A stretch of DNA of 64,000 nucleotides from Nitratireductor soli (GTDB lineage Bacteria; Pseudomonadota; Alphaproteobacteria; Rhizobiales; Rhizobiaceae): contig NZ_LFVY01000004.1 in the NCBI RefSeq assembly GCF_001050155.1, positions 186,001 to 250,000 on the forward strand. Direction: 5' to 3'. Numbering within the stretch: the stretch's first letter is position 1; each line of letters starts with the position of its first letter. Under the pieces are notes generated by a model that was not told where the DNA came from, made no database searches, and was given only the letters and a program-made list of their open reading frames with translations. A program made the position numbers and the translations under genes. Positions 54,299 through 64,000 of the stretch are shown piece after piece.

Positions 54299-55714
54299 TC
54301 ACATCTGCCTGCCGCCCACCGTCATCTGGTCCATGCGCAGATGCGGCTGGCCGACGCCGACGGGCACGCCCTGGCCGGCCTTGCCGCACATGCCGACGCC
54401 ATTGTCGAGCTTCATGTCGTTGCCGATCATCGAGACGCGGTGCATGGCGTCCGGGCCGTTGCCGATCAGCATGGCGCCCTTGACCGGCTGGGTCACCTTG
54501 CCGTCCTCGATCAGGTAGGCTTCCGTGCAGCCGAAGACGAACTTGCCCGAGGTGATGTCGACCTGGCCGCCACCGAAGGAGACGGCGTAAATACCCTTCT
54601 TCACCGAGGCGATGATTTCCTCCGGCGTCTTGTCGCCGCTGGTCATGTAGGTGTTGGTCATGCGCGGCATGGGCTCGTGCGCATAGGATTCGCGCCGCCC
54701 GTTGCCGGTTGGCTGCATCCCCATCAGGCGGGCATTCTGCCGGTCCTGCATGTAGCCGACGAGCCTGCCGTCCTCGATCAGCACATTGCGCGCCGAGGGC
54801 GTGCCCTCGTCGTCGATCGTCAGCGAGCCGCGCCGCTCCATGATCGTGCCGTCATCGACGACCGTAACGCCCCTGGCAGCGACTTGGCTGCCAAGCAGCC
54901 CCGCGAAGGCGGAGGTCTTCTTGCGATTGAAGTCGCCCTCCAGCCCATGGCCGACGGCCTCATGCAGCATGACGCCCGGCCAGCCATTGGCGAGCACGAT
55001 GTCGAACGTGCCGGCGGGCGAGGGGACGGCCGAAAGGTTGACGAGCGCCTGGCGCAAGGCCTCGCTTGCCGCGAACTGCCAGGAATCCTCCACCAGGAAC
55101 TCGCCAAAGCTCTTGCGCCCGCCCATGCCGTAGGAACCGGTCTCCTGGCGGTCGCCCTCGCCGACCATGACGGAGACGTTGACACGCACCAGCGGACGGA
55201 TGTCGCGGGCGACCTGTCCATCGGCGCGCAGGATCTCCACCTGCTGCCAGGAGGCGGCCAGCGACGCCGTGACCTGGCGCACGCGCGGGTCTTTTGCCCG
55301 CAGCCAGGCGTCGATTTCCTGCAACAAACGGGCTTTTTCCTCGAAGCCCGGGGCTGCGATCGGATTCTCATCGCCATAGAGACGTTGATTCGTGCCGGAG
55401 GGAGCAGCGGCAAGCTTGCCCGAATGACCGTCCTTGACCGTCGAGACCGCATCGGCAGCCCGCTTGAGGGCGGCCTCCGAAAGATCGCTCGAATGGGCGT
55501 AGCCGGAAGCCTCGCCCGCCACCGCGCGCAGGCCAAAACCCTGGTCGGTGTTGAAATTGGCGGTTTTCAGCCGCCCGTCGTCGAAGACGAGCGCCTCGCC
55601 CTCGCTGTATTCGAGGAACAATTCACCATCGTCAGCGCCTTGCAGCGTATCGGCGACGAGACCCTTGAGGCGGTCGGGGGAGCAGTCGAAGGCGTCCAGC
55701 AGCGATTTGGTCAT
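54299..55714 (-). CDS. tldD: metalloprotease TldD
   Basis: 471 residues. The zinc motif is HEAVGHGLEGD (H251, E252, H256), typical of TldD. The N-terminal domain begins MTKSLLDAFDCSPDRLKGLV. TldD works with TldE (PmbA) to degrade unfolded or flexible peptides and process microcins; tldE is not in the window. In Hyphomicrobiales tldD often lies near the cox operon, as here. Confidence 0.96.
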   Translation of the reverse strand: MTKSLLDAFDCSPDRLKGLVADTLQGADDGELFLEYSEGEALVFDDGRLKTANFNTDQGFGLRAVAGEASGYAHSSDLSEAALKRAADAVSTVKDGHSGKLAAAPSGTNQRLYGDENPIAAPGFEEKARLLQEIDAWLRAKDPRVRQVTASLAASWQQVEILRADGQVARDIRPLVRVNVSVMVGEGDRQETGSYGMGGRKSFGEFLVEDSWQFAASEALRQALVNLSAVPSPAGTFDIVLANGWPGVMLHEAVGHGLEGDFNRKKTSAFAGLLGSQVAARGVTVVDDGTIMERRGSLTIDDEGTPSARNVLIEDGRLVGYMQDRQNARLMGMQPTGNGRRESYAHEPMPRMTNTYMTSGDKTPEEIIASVKKGIYAVSFGGGQVDITSGKFVFGCTEAYLIEDGKVTQPVKGAMLIGNGPDAMHRVSMIGNDMKLDNGVGMCGKAGQGVPVGVGQPHLRMDQMTVGGRQM

Positions 55715-55732
55715 GAAGTCATCCTGTCCCGG

Positions 55733-55851
55733 TGGTGTGATCCCAACAGATGGGCCCCATCTGTTGGGGTAAATCGCCTCACCAGATCAATAATTTAGTG
55801 GCCTGCTTGTCCCACTCCAAACCTATCGGTTTGGCTGGGGCAGGCCACCAG
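55733..55851. repeat. composite of repeat families C (inverse) and B (second half)
   Basis: Family C (55733-55786) has the hairpin CCCAACAGATGGGCCCCATCTGTTGGG, inverse to the copy in the atp operon. It is joined directly to the second half of family B (55787-55851; CCACTCCAAACC/GGTTTGGCTGGG). The composite lies just upstream of tldD, between tldD and the ialB-like gene. Confidence 0.83.
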
Positions 55852-55960
55852 CGTTCCTTCCATTTAGGCAAGGAACGCCCTGCAATCCAGTGCGCGGCCC
55901 TCGACGAAAGGCGAGCCAACACCTTGAACTTCGGGAAGGCGCGACCGGATGTAAGATGAT

Positions 55961-56473
55961 TCACTTCGGCAAAGCGTCGAAGCCTTCGCCGAAACCATTG
56001 AGATCGACTGGAATGCCGATGCCTTCCTCAGGCGTCTGGAAGACGATGAAGGTGGCGGCCTCGCCGGTCTTCAGCGTCGTGACCAATTGCTCCTCGAGGA
56101 TCACCTCGGCATAGCAGCCATCCTGGAAGCAGCGGACGAAATAGGCCCGCCCGATATCCTTGCCATCGACATTGAGGCCTAGCCCGTTGGGCAGCAGCAC
56201 GCCGAGGGGCGCAAGCACCCGCAGGATCTCCGCCTTGCCGTCGGCAGTGCGCAGCACCACCACCGACAGGCCCATCTCGGGGCGGTCCTCGGCGACGACA
56301 TTCTGCATCATGGCGCACTGTTCGCCGGAGGCGCCCGCCGGCGTGTCGCACAGGATCGACCAGGCGCCATGCGTCGATCGCACAGTGCCGCTCTGCTGCG
56401 CGCCGGCGCTCAGCACGGGAAGAACGGAAAGGGCGAGCACGGCAACTGCGCGTGTGACGAAAGACATGGTCAT
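55961..56473 (-). CDS. invasion-associated locus B (IalB) family protein
   Basis: 170 residues from the ATG at 56473 with GGAGCAGGAAC upstream. A signal peptide (MTMSFVTRAVAVLALSVLPVL) ends at about SAGAQQ. The mature part contains HGAWSILCDTPAG, EQCAMMQNVV and VRCFQDGCYAEVI with the two cysteine pairs of the family. IalB-type proteins are periplasmic or outer membrane associated; in Bartonella they aid erythrocyte entry, but in free-living relatives the role is unknown. Confidence 0.9.
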   Translation of the reverse strand: MTMSFVTRAVAVLALSVLPVLSAGAQQSGTVRSTHGAWSILCDTPAGASGEQCAMMQNVVAEDRPEMGLSVVVLRTADGKAEILRVLAPLGVLLPNGLGLNVDGKDIGRAYFVRCFQDGCYAEVILEEQLVTTLKTGEAATFIVFQTPEEGIGIPVDLNGFGEGFDALPK

Positions 56474-56667
56474 GTTCCTGCTCCCGGACGAATCAGAGCA
56501 ATCTATCCTGCGTTGGCTGCCACCGAAAAGGGATTGTCTCGGCAAAGGGTGGAAAAACCTGTTCATCCAGGTTTCGAGCGAACAATTCCGGGCAATTCCG
56601 ACGGAAATGGGACCGTGCCGCATTTTGTGCTATTGCGCCGGTGGGAGGGTCGGCGGTATGAGCCGGG

Positions 56668-56735
56668 CCCACAAGTAGCTTGTGGGCTGACTTTTCCACA
56701 CAGATGGCTACCATCTGTTTGGGCCAGACCACCAG
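56668..56735 (-). repeat. dispersed repeat family D, copy 2
   Basis: Inverse of 7530-7588: CACAAGTAGCTTGTGGGCTG, then ACTTTTCCACACAGATGGCTAC and CATCTGTTTGGGCCAGACCAC. It lies in the gap between the divergent ialB-like gene and coxB. Confidence 0.8.
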
Positions 56736-56777
56736 GGCGCAAAAATGCCGCACGTGGCGTCCAACGCCTTCCTTGCG

Positions 56778-56802
56778 GTTCAAATGAGAGTATGGTTTGA
56801 AC
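56778..56802. promoter_or_regulatory. inverted repeat upstream of coxB
   Basis: GTTCAAA (56778-56784) and TTTGAAC (56796-56802) form a perfect 7-base inverted repeat about 85 bases upstream of the coxB start. It could be an operator or a leader hairpin. No regulator can be named. Confidence 0.3.
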
Positions 56803-56886
56803 GCGCCTATAAAAAGCCAGAATTCCCTTTGCGGCAAAATCGGACCGTCCGGCTTTGTCGTATCGCTACGGGAGATGACGAGGGTT

Positions 56887-57747
56887 ATGAAGAATATCGC
56901 TGTTGGCCTTGCCACTCTGCCATTTCTCGCCACAGGTGCCGTTGCTGCGCAGCCGGAGCCTTGGCAGTACCGCTTCCAACCGGCCGCCACGGGCATCATG
57001 CACGAGATCACCTGGTTCGAGATCTACACGCTGTGGTTCATCGTGCCGATCACCATTCTTGTGATGCTGCTGCTCGGCTGGTGCGTCCTGCGCTTCCGCG
57101 CCAGCGCCAATCCGACGCCATCGCGCACAAGCCACAACACCGCCATCGAGGTGCTGTGGACGGTCGGCCCGGTCATCATCCTGCTGTTCCTTGCGGTGCC
57201 GTCGTTCCAGCTGCTGACGGCGCAATACACGCCGAAGGAAGAGCCCGCTCTGACCATCAAGGCCACCGGCGTCCAGTGGTACTGGGATTATGAATACCAG
57301 CTCGAAGAGCCGCTCTCCTTCACCTCGCTGATTCTGCACGAAGAGGACCGTCCTGGCTCCGGCAAGGAAGACAAGGCTGTTTATCCGCGTCTCCTGGCCG
57401 TCGACAACGAGGTCGTCGTGCCGGTCGACACCACCGTGCGCGTCCTGGTGACTGCCAGCGACGTGATCCACGCCTTTGCCATGCCGTCCTTCGGCGTGAA
57501 GGTGGACGCGGTGCCTGGGCGGATCAACGAGACCTGGTTCAAGGCCGAGAAGGAAGGCCTCTATTACGGCCAGTGCTCCGAGCTTTGCGGCAAGGATCAT
57601 GCCTTCATGCCGATCGCCATCCGCGTGGTGGCGAAGGATCAATACGATACCTGGATCGCGGCCGCCCGCGAGGACGTCGGAGGCGCCAACAAGGCGCTGA
57701 TGGCGGCGATCGAGGCAAACACGAAAGTCGCGGCTGCCGGCAATTGA
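56887..57747 (+). CDS. coxB: cytochrome c oxidase subunit II
   Basis: 286 residues from the ATG at 56887; an ATG at 56875 is possible. A signal peptide (about 1-20, ending AVA) and two membrane helices (about 44-65, 87-106) are followed by the soluble CuA domain. CuA ligands are H195, C230, E232, C234, H238 and M241 (GQCSELCGKDHAFM). The tryptophan-rich VQWYWDYEY patch that receives electrons from cytochrome c is also present. It is the first gene of the oxidase operon. Confidence 0.97.
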   Translation: MKNIAVGLATLPFLATGAVAAQPEPWQYRFQPAATGIMHEITWFEIYTLWFIVPITILVMLLLGWCVLRFRASANPTPSRTSHNTAIEVLWTVGPVIILLFLAVPSFQLLTAQYTPKEEPALTIKATGVQWYWDYEYQLEEPLSFTSLILHEEDRPGSGKEDKAVYPRLLAVDNEVVVPVDTTVRVLVTASDVIHAFAMPSFGVKVDAVPGRINETWFKAEKEGLYYGQCSELCGKDHAFMPIAIRVVAKDQYDTWIAAAREDVGGANKALMAAIEANTKVAAAGN

Positions 57748-57784
57748 TGCCGGCAGCCGTCTGAAACATCAAATGGAGCGGTAG

Positions 57785-59443
<1,659 letters not shown>

Positions 59444-59511
59444 TCCGGGCGGACCGAGAAAACCGAGGCCGCGCCCCGTGCGCGGCCCCGTCAATGAGTT
59501 AAAGGCAAGAT

Positions 59512-60456
59512 ATGGCGTTGGTTGATCAGGAGCATATGAAAGAGGCCGGATATCGCCTTTCCGAGGCGACGCCGGGTGATTTCATCGCGCTTTTGAAGCC
59601 GCGCGTCATGTCGCTCGTGGTCTTCACCGCCTTTGTCGGCATGGCTATGGCGCCCGCGACGCCGAACCCGCTCCTGGCGCTGATCGCCATCGCGGCGATC
59701 GCCGTCGGCGCCGGCGCCTCCGGCGCACTGAACATGTGGTACGACGCCGACATCGACGCCGTGATGAGCCGCACCAAGGGACGCCCGGTGCCGTCCGGGC
59801 GGGTGACGCCCGGCGAGGCGCTGGCCTTCGGCCTTGTGCTGTCCGCGCTGTCGGTCGGCGTGCTCGGCCTGATGGCGAACTGGGTCGCCGGCGCGCTGCT
59901 GGCCTTCACTATTTTCTTCTACGCCGTGATCTACACGATGTGGCTGAAGCGCTCGACGCCGCAGAACATCGTCATCGGCGGGGCTGCCGGTGCGCTGCCG
60001 CCGGTCGTCGGCTGGGCCGCCGTCACGGGCACCGTGAGCGTCGAGAGCTTGATTCTGTTCCTCATCATCTTCCTGTGGACACCGCCGCATTTCTGGGCGC
60101 TGGCTTTGTTCAAGTCGGCCGACTATGAGCGGGCAGGTATCCCGATGCTGCCCAACGTCGCCGGTCATGCGGCGACCAAGAAACAGATATTCATCTATGC
60201 GCTGTTGCTTGCCGCCAGCGGTCTCCTGCCGGTCTGGGCCGGGTTTGCCAGCCTCGCCTATGGCGCAGTCGCTGCGGCGCTCGGCGTTGGCTTCGTCTGG
60301 TACTCCTGGCGTGTCCTGCAGATGCCGGAGAGCGACCAGGCGATGAAGCCCGCCAAGGCGCTGTTCGGCTATTCGCTGCTTTATCTCTTCGTCCTGTTCA
60401 CCGCGCTTCTGGCCGACCGTCTGGCGGCAAGCCTCGGTTTCGGTTTTGGGAGCTAG
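59512..60456 (+). CDS. ctaB: heme o synthase (protoheme IX farnesyltransferase)
   Basis: 314 residues. It is a UbiA-type prenyltransferase with about nine helices. The first Asp motif is [19 protein letters not shown]; the second is the [11 protein letters not shown] region. It transfers a farnesyl group to heme b to form heme o, the precursor of the heme a used by CoxA. The next gene starts four bases after its stop. Confidence 0.96.
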   Translation: MALVDQEHMKEAGYRLSEATPGDFIALLKPRVMSLVVFTAFVGMAMAPATPNPLLALIAIAAIAVGAGASGALNMWYDADIDAVMSRTKGRPVPSGRVTPGEALAFGLVLSALSVGVLGLMANWVAGALLAFTIFFYAVIYTMWLKRSTPQNIVIGGAAGALPPVVGWAAVTGTVSVESLILFLIIFLWTPPHFWALALFKSADYERAGIPMLPNVAGHAATKKQIFIYALLLAASGLLPVWAGFASLAYGAVAAALGVGFVWYSWRVLQMPESDQAMKPAKALFGYSLLYLFVLFTALLADRLAASLGFGFGS

Positions 60457-60460
60457 GCGC

Positions 60461-60616
60461 ATGGAGCAGGAATTCGTCAAGCCGACCGAGGCGCAGCTCA
60501 AGGCGCGGCGCAAGCGCTCCGTCGCCATCGCGCTCGCCCTGATCGCATTTGTCATCGTCGTTTATGTCGGCAGTCTGGCGAAGTTCGGGCCGGCCCTTTT
60601 CGATCGCGCTATGTGA
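60461..60616 (+). CDS. small membrane protein CoxF-like, in cox operon
   Basis: 51 residues from the ATG at 60461, between ctaB and ctaG. A basic stretch (KARRKRS) is followed by one helix ([20 protein letters not shown]). Its position and size match the small CoxF-type protein found in this operon of alphaproteobacteria. It may stabilise an assembly intermediate of the oxidase. It is easily missed because it is so short. Confidence 0.82.
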   Translation: MEQEFVKPTEAQLKARRKRSVAIALALIAFVIVVYVGSLAKFGPALFDRAM

Positions 60617-60624
60617 GAAGACGG

Positions 60625-61239
60625 ATGAGCGGCAACGACACGAAAGCAGATCGGGAACACGGAAGCAGAAACCGCAATGCGGCGGTTCTGTGCCTGGCCG
60701 TCGTCGGCGGCATGGTCGGCATGGCTTATGCGGCCGTGCCGCTCTATCAGATGTTCTGCCAGGTGACCGGTTATGGCGGCACGACGCAGCGGGTCGAGCA
60801 ATATTCCGACACGATCCTCGACCGCAAGATCACCGTCCGCTTCGATGCCAACACCAACGGCGTGCCGTGGGAATTCAAGCCGGTGCAGCGCGAGGTGTCG
60901 ATGCGCATCGGCGAGACGATGCAGATTTCCTACATGTCGCGCAATCTGGCCGATCGCGCGACGAGCGGCACGGCGACTTTCAATGTTTCGCCACCGCAGG
61001 CCGGCGCCTATTTCAACAAGGTCGAATGCTTCTGTTTCACCGAACAGGAGTTGCAACCGGGCCAGTCCTATGACATGCCCGTGGTGTTTTTCGTCGATCC
61101 GGCGATCGTGAAAGTGCCGGAGTTGAAGGACCTGAAGACGATTACCCTTTCCTACACATTCTTCCCTCTGGAGAAGAAGGCGCCGGTTGCCGCCGCGCCG
61201 AAGATCAACGCAAATCAGAACGACAATCTCGGGGGCTGA
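60625..61239 (+). CDS. ctaG: cytochrome c oxidase assembly protein CtaG (Cox11)
   Basis: 204 residues from the ATG at 60625. One membrane helix ([17 protein letters not shown]) precedes the copper-binding periplasmic domain, with the paired cysteines CFCF ([10 protein letters not shown]) and a membrane-proximal cysteine ([10 protein letters not shown]). CtaG delivers copper to the CuB site of subunit I. The next gene starts one base after its stop. Confidence 0.96.
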   Translation: MSGNDTKADREHGSRNRNAAVLCLAVVGGMVGMAYAAVPLYQMFCQVTGYGGTTQRVEQYSDTILDRKITVRFDANTNGVPWEFKPVQREVSMRIGETMQISYMSRNLADRATSGTATFNVSPPQAGAYFNKVECFCFTEQELQPGQSYDMPVVFFVDPAIVKVPELKDLKTITLSYTFFPLEKKAPVAAAPKINANQNDNLGG

Positions 61240-61240
61240 C

Positions 61241-62122
61241 ATGGCCGACGCGCACGCAAAAAAGCACGATTATCACATCATTGATCCAAGCCCGTGGCCC
61301 TTTGTCGGGTCGGTCGGCTCACTGGTCATGGCGATCGGCGCCATCGCCTGGATGAAGAATGTCAACGGCGCCGACTTCTCGCTCTTCGGCGTGAATCTTG
61401 CGGCGACGCATTTCTGGCTGTTCCTGATCGGCCTCTTCATCGTGCTCTTCACCATGTATTCGTGGTGGGGCGACACGATCAAGGAAGCGCGTGAAGGGCA
61501 TCACACGCGCGTCGTTTCGCTGCATCTGCGCTACGGCATGATCATGTTCATCGCTTCGGAGCTGATGTTCTTCGTCGCCTGGTTCTGGGCGTTCTTCGAT
61601 GCCAGCCTGTTCCCCGGCGAAGCGGTTCAGGTGGCGCGCACAGAATATACGGGCGGTGTCTGGCCGCCGCAGGGGATCGAGGTGCTCGATCCCTTCCACC
61701 TGCCGCTCTACAACACGATCATCCTGCTGCTTTCCGGCACGACCGTGACCTGGGCGCACCACGCACTTCTGGAGAACGATCGCAAGGGCCTGGTCTGGGG
61801 CCTGGCGCTGACGGTGGCGCTCGGCGTGCTGTTCTCCTGTGTGCAGGTCTATGAATACATGCAGGCGCCGTTCCAGTTCTCCGATTCGATCTACGGCGCG
61901 ACCTTCTTCATGGCCACCGGCTTCCACGGTTTCCACGTGCTGATCGGCACGATCTTCCTGCTGGTCTGCTTGCTGCGCGCCATGGGCGGCGACTTTACGC
62001 CGAAGCAGCATTTCGGCTTCGAGGCTGCCGCCTGGTACTGGCATTTCGTCGACGTGGTGTGGCTGTTCCTCTTCGCCTTCATCTACGTCTGGGCTTCGGT
62101 GGGTGCCACCATCGCCCACTGA
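61241..62122 (+). CDS. coxC: cytochrome c oxidase subunit III
   Basis: 293 residues with seven helices. SLHLRYGMIMFIASELMFFV carries the conserved glutamate, and HFGFEAAAWYWHFVDVVWLF near the end is typical. Subunit III stabilises the active site and proton uptake. It is followed by a terminator. Confidence 0.97.
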   Translation: MADAHAKKHDYHIIDPSPWPFVGSVGSLVMAIGAIAWMKNVNGADFSLFGVNLAATHFWLFLIGLFIVLFTMYSWWGDTIKEAREGHHTRVVSLHLRYGMIMFIASELMFFVAWFWAFFDASLFPGEAVQVARTEYTGGVWPPQGIEVLDPFHLPLYNTIILLLSGTTVTWAHHALLENDRKGLVWGLALTVALGVLFSCVQVYEYMQAPFQFSDSIYGATFFMATGFHGFHVLIGTIFLLVCLLRAMGGDFTPKQHFGFEAAAWYWHFVDVVWLFLFAFIYVWASVGATIAH

Positions 62123-62145
62123 TCGCCAGCCTGATATGCGTATCG

Positions 62146-62173
62146 AAACGGTCGGGGAAACCCGGCCGTTTTG
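62146..62173 (+). terminator. Rho-independent terminator after coxC
   Basis: AAACGGTCGGG, a short loop, then CCCGGCCGTTT and T residues form an 11-base stem with one G-T pair. The rest of the gap to the next gene (62174-62408) shows no recognised gene or RNA. Confidence 0.78.
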
Positions 62174-62408
62174 CTTTGCCGCGATCGAGCGTCCGGCAAC
62201 AAAATGCTGCCATTCAAGCGGGATGAGGAAAAGTGTGAAGCGGGTTCCCGCCCGCATCCCGCTCTAACCCATCGTGATCTAGAGGCGATAGGGTGTGGGC
62301 GAACCGGCTGCGGCATCGCGCGGCGTCGACCCCATGGCGCGGCTCGTGATAGAAGGCTGCGAAGCGCAATGCGTGCCGTGACGCGGCGCAGCAGAAAGTG
62401 GATGGGAC

Positions 62409-62831
62409 ATGGCAGATGGCGACAAGCCGCGCGTCGGGGGCAAAACCGGCGGGGATGTTGACCAGGCGATCTGGCCGCCGGTCGATGCGTTTGCGGCCGG
62501 GCTTGGCGGGCGCTGCCCGCGCTGCGGCGAGGGGCGTCTTTTCTCGGGCTTCCTGAGCGTCGGCGCGGAATGTTCGAACTGCCGGCTCGATTACGGTTTC
62601 GCCGATGCGGGCGACGGCCCGGCGGTGTTCGTGATTCTCATCATCGGCTTTCTGGTGGTTGGTCTGGCGCTGTGGATGGAGGTTTCGATGGGGCCGCCGC
62701 TGTGGGTCCATTTTCTGCTGTGGATACCACTGACGCTGATCCTGTCGCTGACGGCGCTGCGGCTCATCAAGGGGCTGCTGATCGCCCTGCAATACCGCAA
62801 CAAGGCGGCCGAAGGGAAACTGGACCGTTGA
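62409..62831 (+). CDS. DUF983 membrane protein
   Basis: 140 residues. An N-terminal zinc-ribbon-like part with CPRCG (C36, C39) and CSNC (C55, C58) is followed by two helices (VFVILIIGFLVVGLAL and WVHFLLWIPLTLILSLT). DUF983 genes occur inside this cox cluster in alphaproteobacteria and may aid oxidase assembly, but the role is not proven. Its stop overlaps the start of surf1 (TGATG). Confidence 0.92.
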   Translation: MADGDKPRVGGKTGGDVDQAIWPPVDAFAAGLGGRCPRCGEGRLFSGFLSVGAECSNCRLDYGFADAGDGPAVFVILIIGFLVVGLALWMEVSMGPPLWVHFLLWIPLTLILSLTALRLIKGLLIALQYRNKAAEGKLDR

Positions 62832-63592
62832 TGACAAAGCCGCTACTGGCTTCGCCTGCAAAGGATTCCAGGTCGAGCTTGACCTGGCTGTTGTTGCTGC
62901 TGAGCGCGGTGGTGCTGGCGGCATTGCTGGCGCTCGGCACCTGGCAGGTCAAGCGCCTGCAGTGGAAGGAAGCGCTCATTGCCCGCATCGACGAACGCAT
63001 CGCCGCCCAGCCGGTGGACCTCGACGCCTTGGAACGCATCTATGCGGAAAGCGGCGACATCGAGTACCGCCCGCTGCGCGTCAGCGGCGCTTTCGTCCAC
63101 GATGGCGAGCGGCATTATTTCGCGACCTGGAAGGGGCAATCGGGTTTTTTCATCCACACGCCGCTGAAATTGGCTGATGGCCGCTACATATTTGTCAATC
63201 GCGGTTTCGTGCCCTACGACCACAAGAACGCGGAAACACGCGGCGAGGGGCAGATCGTCGGCGGGGTGCGCATTGCCGGGCTGGCGCGCAGTGCGCCGAC
63301 CGAAAAGCCTTCTTCCATCGTTCCCGACAATGATGTGGGCAAGAACGTCTTCTACTGGAAGGACATGGGCGTGATGGCATCGACCGCCGGCCTGCCGGAC
63401 GGCAGAGAATTCCTGCCGTTCTACCTTGACGCCGGTGACGTGCCCAATCCCGGTGGCCTGCCGGTGGGCGGCGTCACGCTGGTCGATCTGCCGAACAGCC
63501 ATCTGCAATACGCCGTCACCTGGTACGGGTTGGCGGCCGCTCTGTGCGGTGTGCTGTTTTTCTGGTGGCGGCGAAATCGCGCGCGCTCTTGA
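62831..63592 (+). CDS. SURF1 family cytochrome oxidase assembly protein
   Basis: 253 residues from the ATG at 62831, overlapping the stop of the previous gene. Two helices (about 18-36 and 228-245) enclose a periplasmic domain, the SURF1 layout, with [35 protein letters not shown] and [14 protein letters not shown]1 helps insert heme a into subunit I. ispH follows after 49 bases. Confidence 0.94.
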   Translation: MTKPLLASPAKDSRSSLTWLLLLLSAVVLAALLALGTWQVKRLQWKEALIARIDERIAAQPVDLDALERIYAESGDIEYRPLRVSGAFVHDGERHYFATWKGQSGFFIHTPLKLADGRYIFVNRGFVPYDHKNAETRGEGQIVGGVRIAGLARSAPTEKPSSIVPDNDVGKNVFYWKDMGVMASTAGLPDGREFLPFYLDAGDVPNPGGLPVGGVTLVDLPNSHLQYAVTWYGLAAALCGVLFFWWRRNRARS

Positions 63593-63641
63593 CATCGGCC
63601 GCACATCGCCCCCAATTCCGGCCACGAACAAAGGACAAGCA

Positions 63642-64000
63642 ATGACGGCGGTGGACAAAACCCGACGGAAACTCCCGGATCGGAAACTGACGGTGCGGCT
63701 TTGCGGGCCGCGCGGTTTCTGCGCGGGCGTCGACCGCGCCATCCAGATCGTCGTCCTGGCGCTGAAGAAATACGGTGCGCCGGTCTATGTCCGCCATGAG
63801 ATCGTCCACAACCGCTACGTGGTCGAGGGCTTGCAGGAACGCGGTGCGGTGTTCATCGAGGAACTGAGCGAGATCCCCGAGGATCATCGCGAATGCCCGG
63901 TGGTCTTTTCCGCCCATGGAGTGCCGAAATCCGTGCCGGCCGACGCCGTTTCGCGCAATCTCTTCTATCTCGACGCGACCTGTCCGCTCGTCTCGAAGGT
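63642..64000 (+). CDS. ispH: 4-hydroxy-3-methylbut-2-enyl diphosphate reductase, N-terminal part
   Basis: The first 119 residues are present; the gene continues past the window. An iron-sulfur cysteine is C27 in [12 protein letters not shown] and a second is C114 in ATCPLVSK; substrate residues include H56 (VRHEIVHN) and H92 (SAHGV). It makes IPP and DMAPP, the last step of the pathway started by Dxs. Its place after surf1 is usual in Hyphomicrobiales. Confidence 0.96.
   Translation, partial: MTAVDKTRRKLPDRKLTVRLCGPRGFCAGVDRAIQIVVLALKKYGAPVYVRHEIVHNRYVVEGLQERGAVFIEELSEIPEDHRECPVVFSAHGVPKSVPADAVSRNLFYLDATCPLVSK

Noticed and set aside
53057-55714. Fic plus tldD as a toxin-processing system
   Set aside because: tldD is a conserved housekeeping gene near cox genes, has its own start region, and the Fic protein carries its own inhibitory helix. 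Their adjacency is better explained by insertion of fic.

Overview
The window is a GC-rich stretch (by eye roughly 63-65% GC) of a bacterial chromosome, almost entirely housekeeping genes. The gene content points to an alphaproteobacterium of the order Hyphomicrobiales (Rhizobiales), most likely a Mesorhizobium/Phyllobacteriaceae relative. The reasons are: an F0 ATP synthase operon separate from F1 with paired b' and b subunits (atpI-atpB-atpE-atpF'-atpF); the cytochrome oxidase order coxB-coxA-ctaB-coxF-ctaG-coxC-DUF983-surf1-ispH; tldD and an IalB-type gene next to coxB; DUF6101 and DUF1344 genes; and a rhizobial-style palindromic element inside glyS. The genus assignment is inference.

Layout. 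1-8.8 kb: end of a BCCT transporter, a polysaccharide-deacetylase-like secreted protein, a TPR membrane protein with der, a SleB-type cell wall hydrolase, and the F0 operon behind a good sigma70-type promoter. 8.9-17.4 kb: a TetR/NnrU divergent pair, rnhB, a radical SAM gene, moaB-ispE, an S49 peptidase, a TrmN6-like methyltransferase with a DUF2007 protein, and a polyprenyl diphosphate synthase. 17.6-24.8 kb: an exported TPR-LysM protein, glyQ and glyS, with an unusual duplicated glyS 5' end and an in-frame palindromic insert, then two unknown envelope genes. 25-31.7 kb: TsaC/Sua5, an FAD oxidase, a chrB-chrA chromate pair, DUF6101 and ubiA. 32-43.6 kb: purD, an acyl-CoA dehydrogenase/enoyl-CoA hydratase pair, pdxH, a lipoprotein, a DnaJ-like co-chaperone, fabI, a phosphatase, an HxlR/MFS divergent pair and aroC. 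43.9-47.4 kb: an MFS/TetR divergent pair with three copies of one palindromic operator, an unknown membrane protein and an AT-rich DUF4262 gene. 47.7-52.8 kb: a histone-deacetylase-family enzyme and xseB-dxs-tlyA-rumA-like. 53-56.5 kb: a Fic protein, tldD and an IalB-like protein. 56.9-64 kb: the cytochrome aa3 oxidase and assembly operon, ending in a partial ispH.

How the genes connect. Isoprenoid genes are spread over the window: dxs, ispE and ispH make IPP/DMAPP, the ispB-like synthase makes the polyprenyl tail, ubiA attaches it to 4-hydroxybenzoate for ubiquinone, and ctaB farnesylates heme for the oxidase. These feed the respiratory chain whose terminal oxidase, and the F0 motor it drives, are also here.

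The most distinctive non-genic signal is at least four families of dispersed hairpin-forming repeats (A to D), some joined into mosaics, sitting at gene ends and even between atpE and atpF'. I saw no CRISPR array, prophage, insertion sequence, rRNA or tRNA gene. I did not find a clearly new multi-gene system. The best leads are the glyS leader duplication, the palindromic element translated inside GlyS, and the repeat families.
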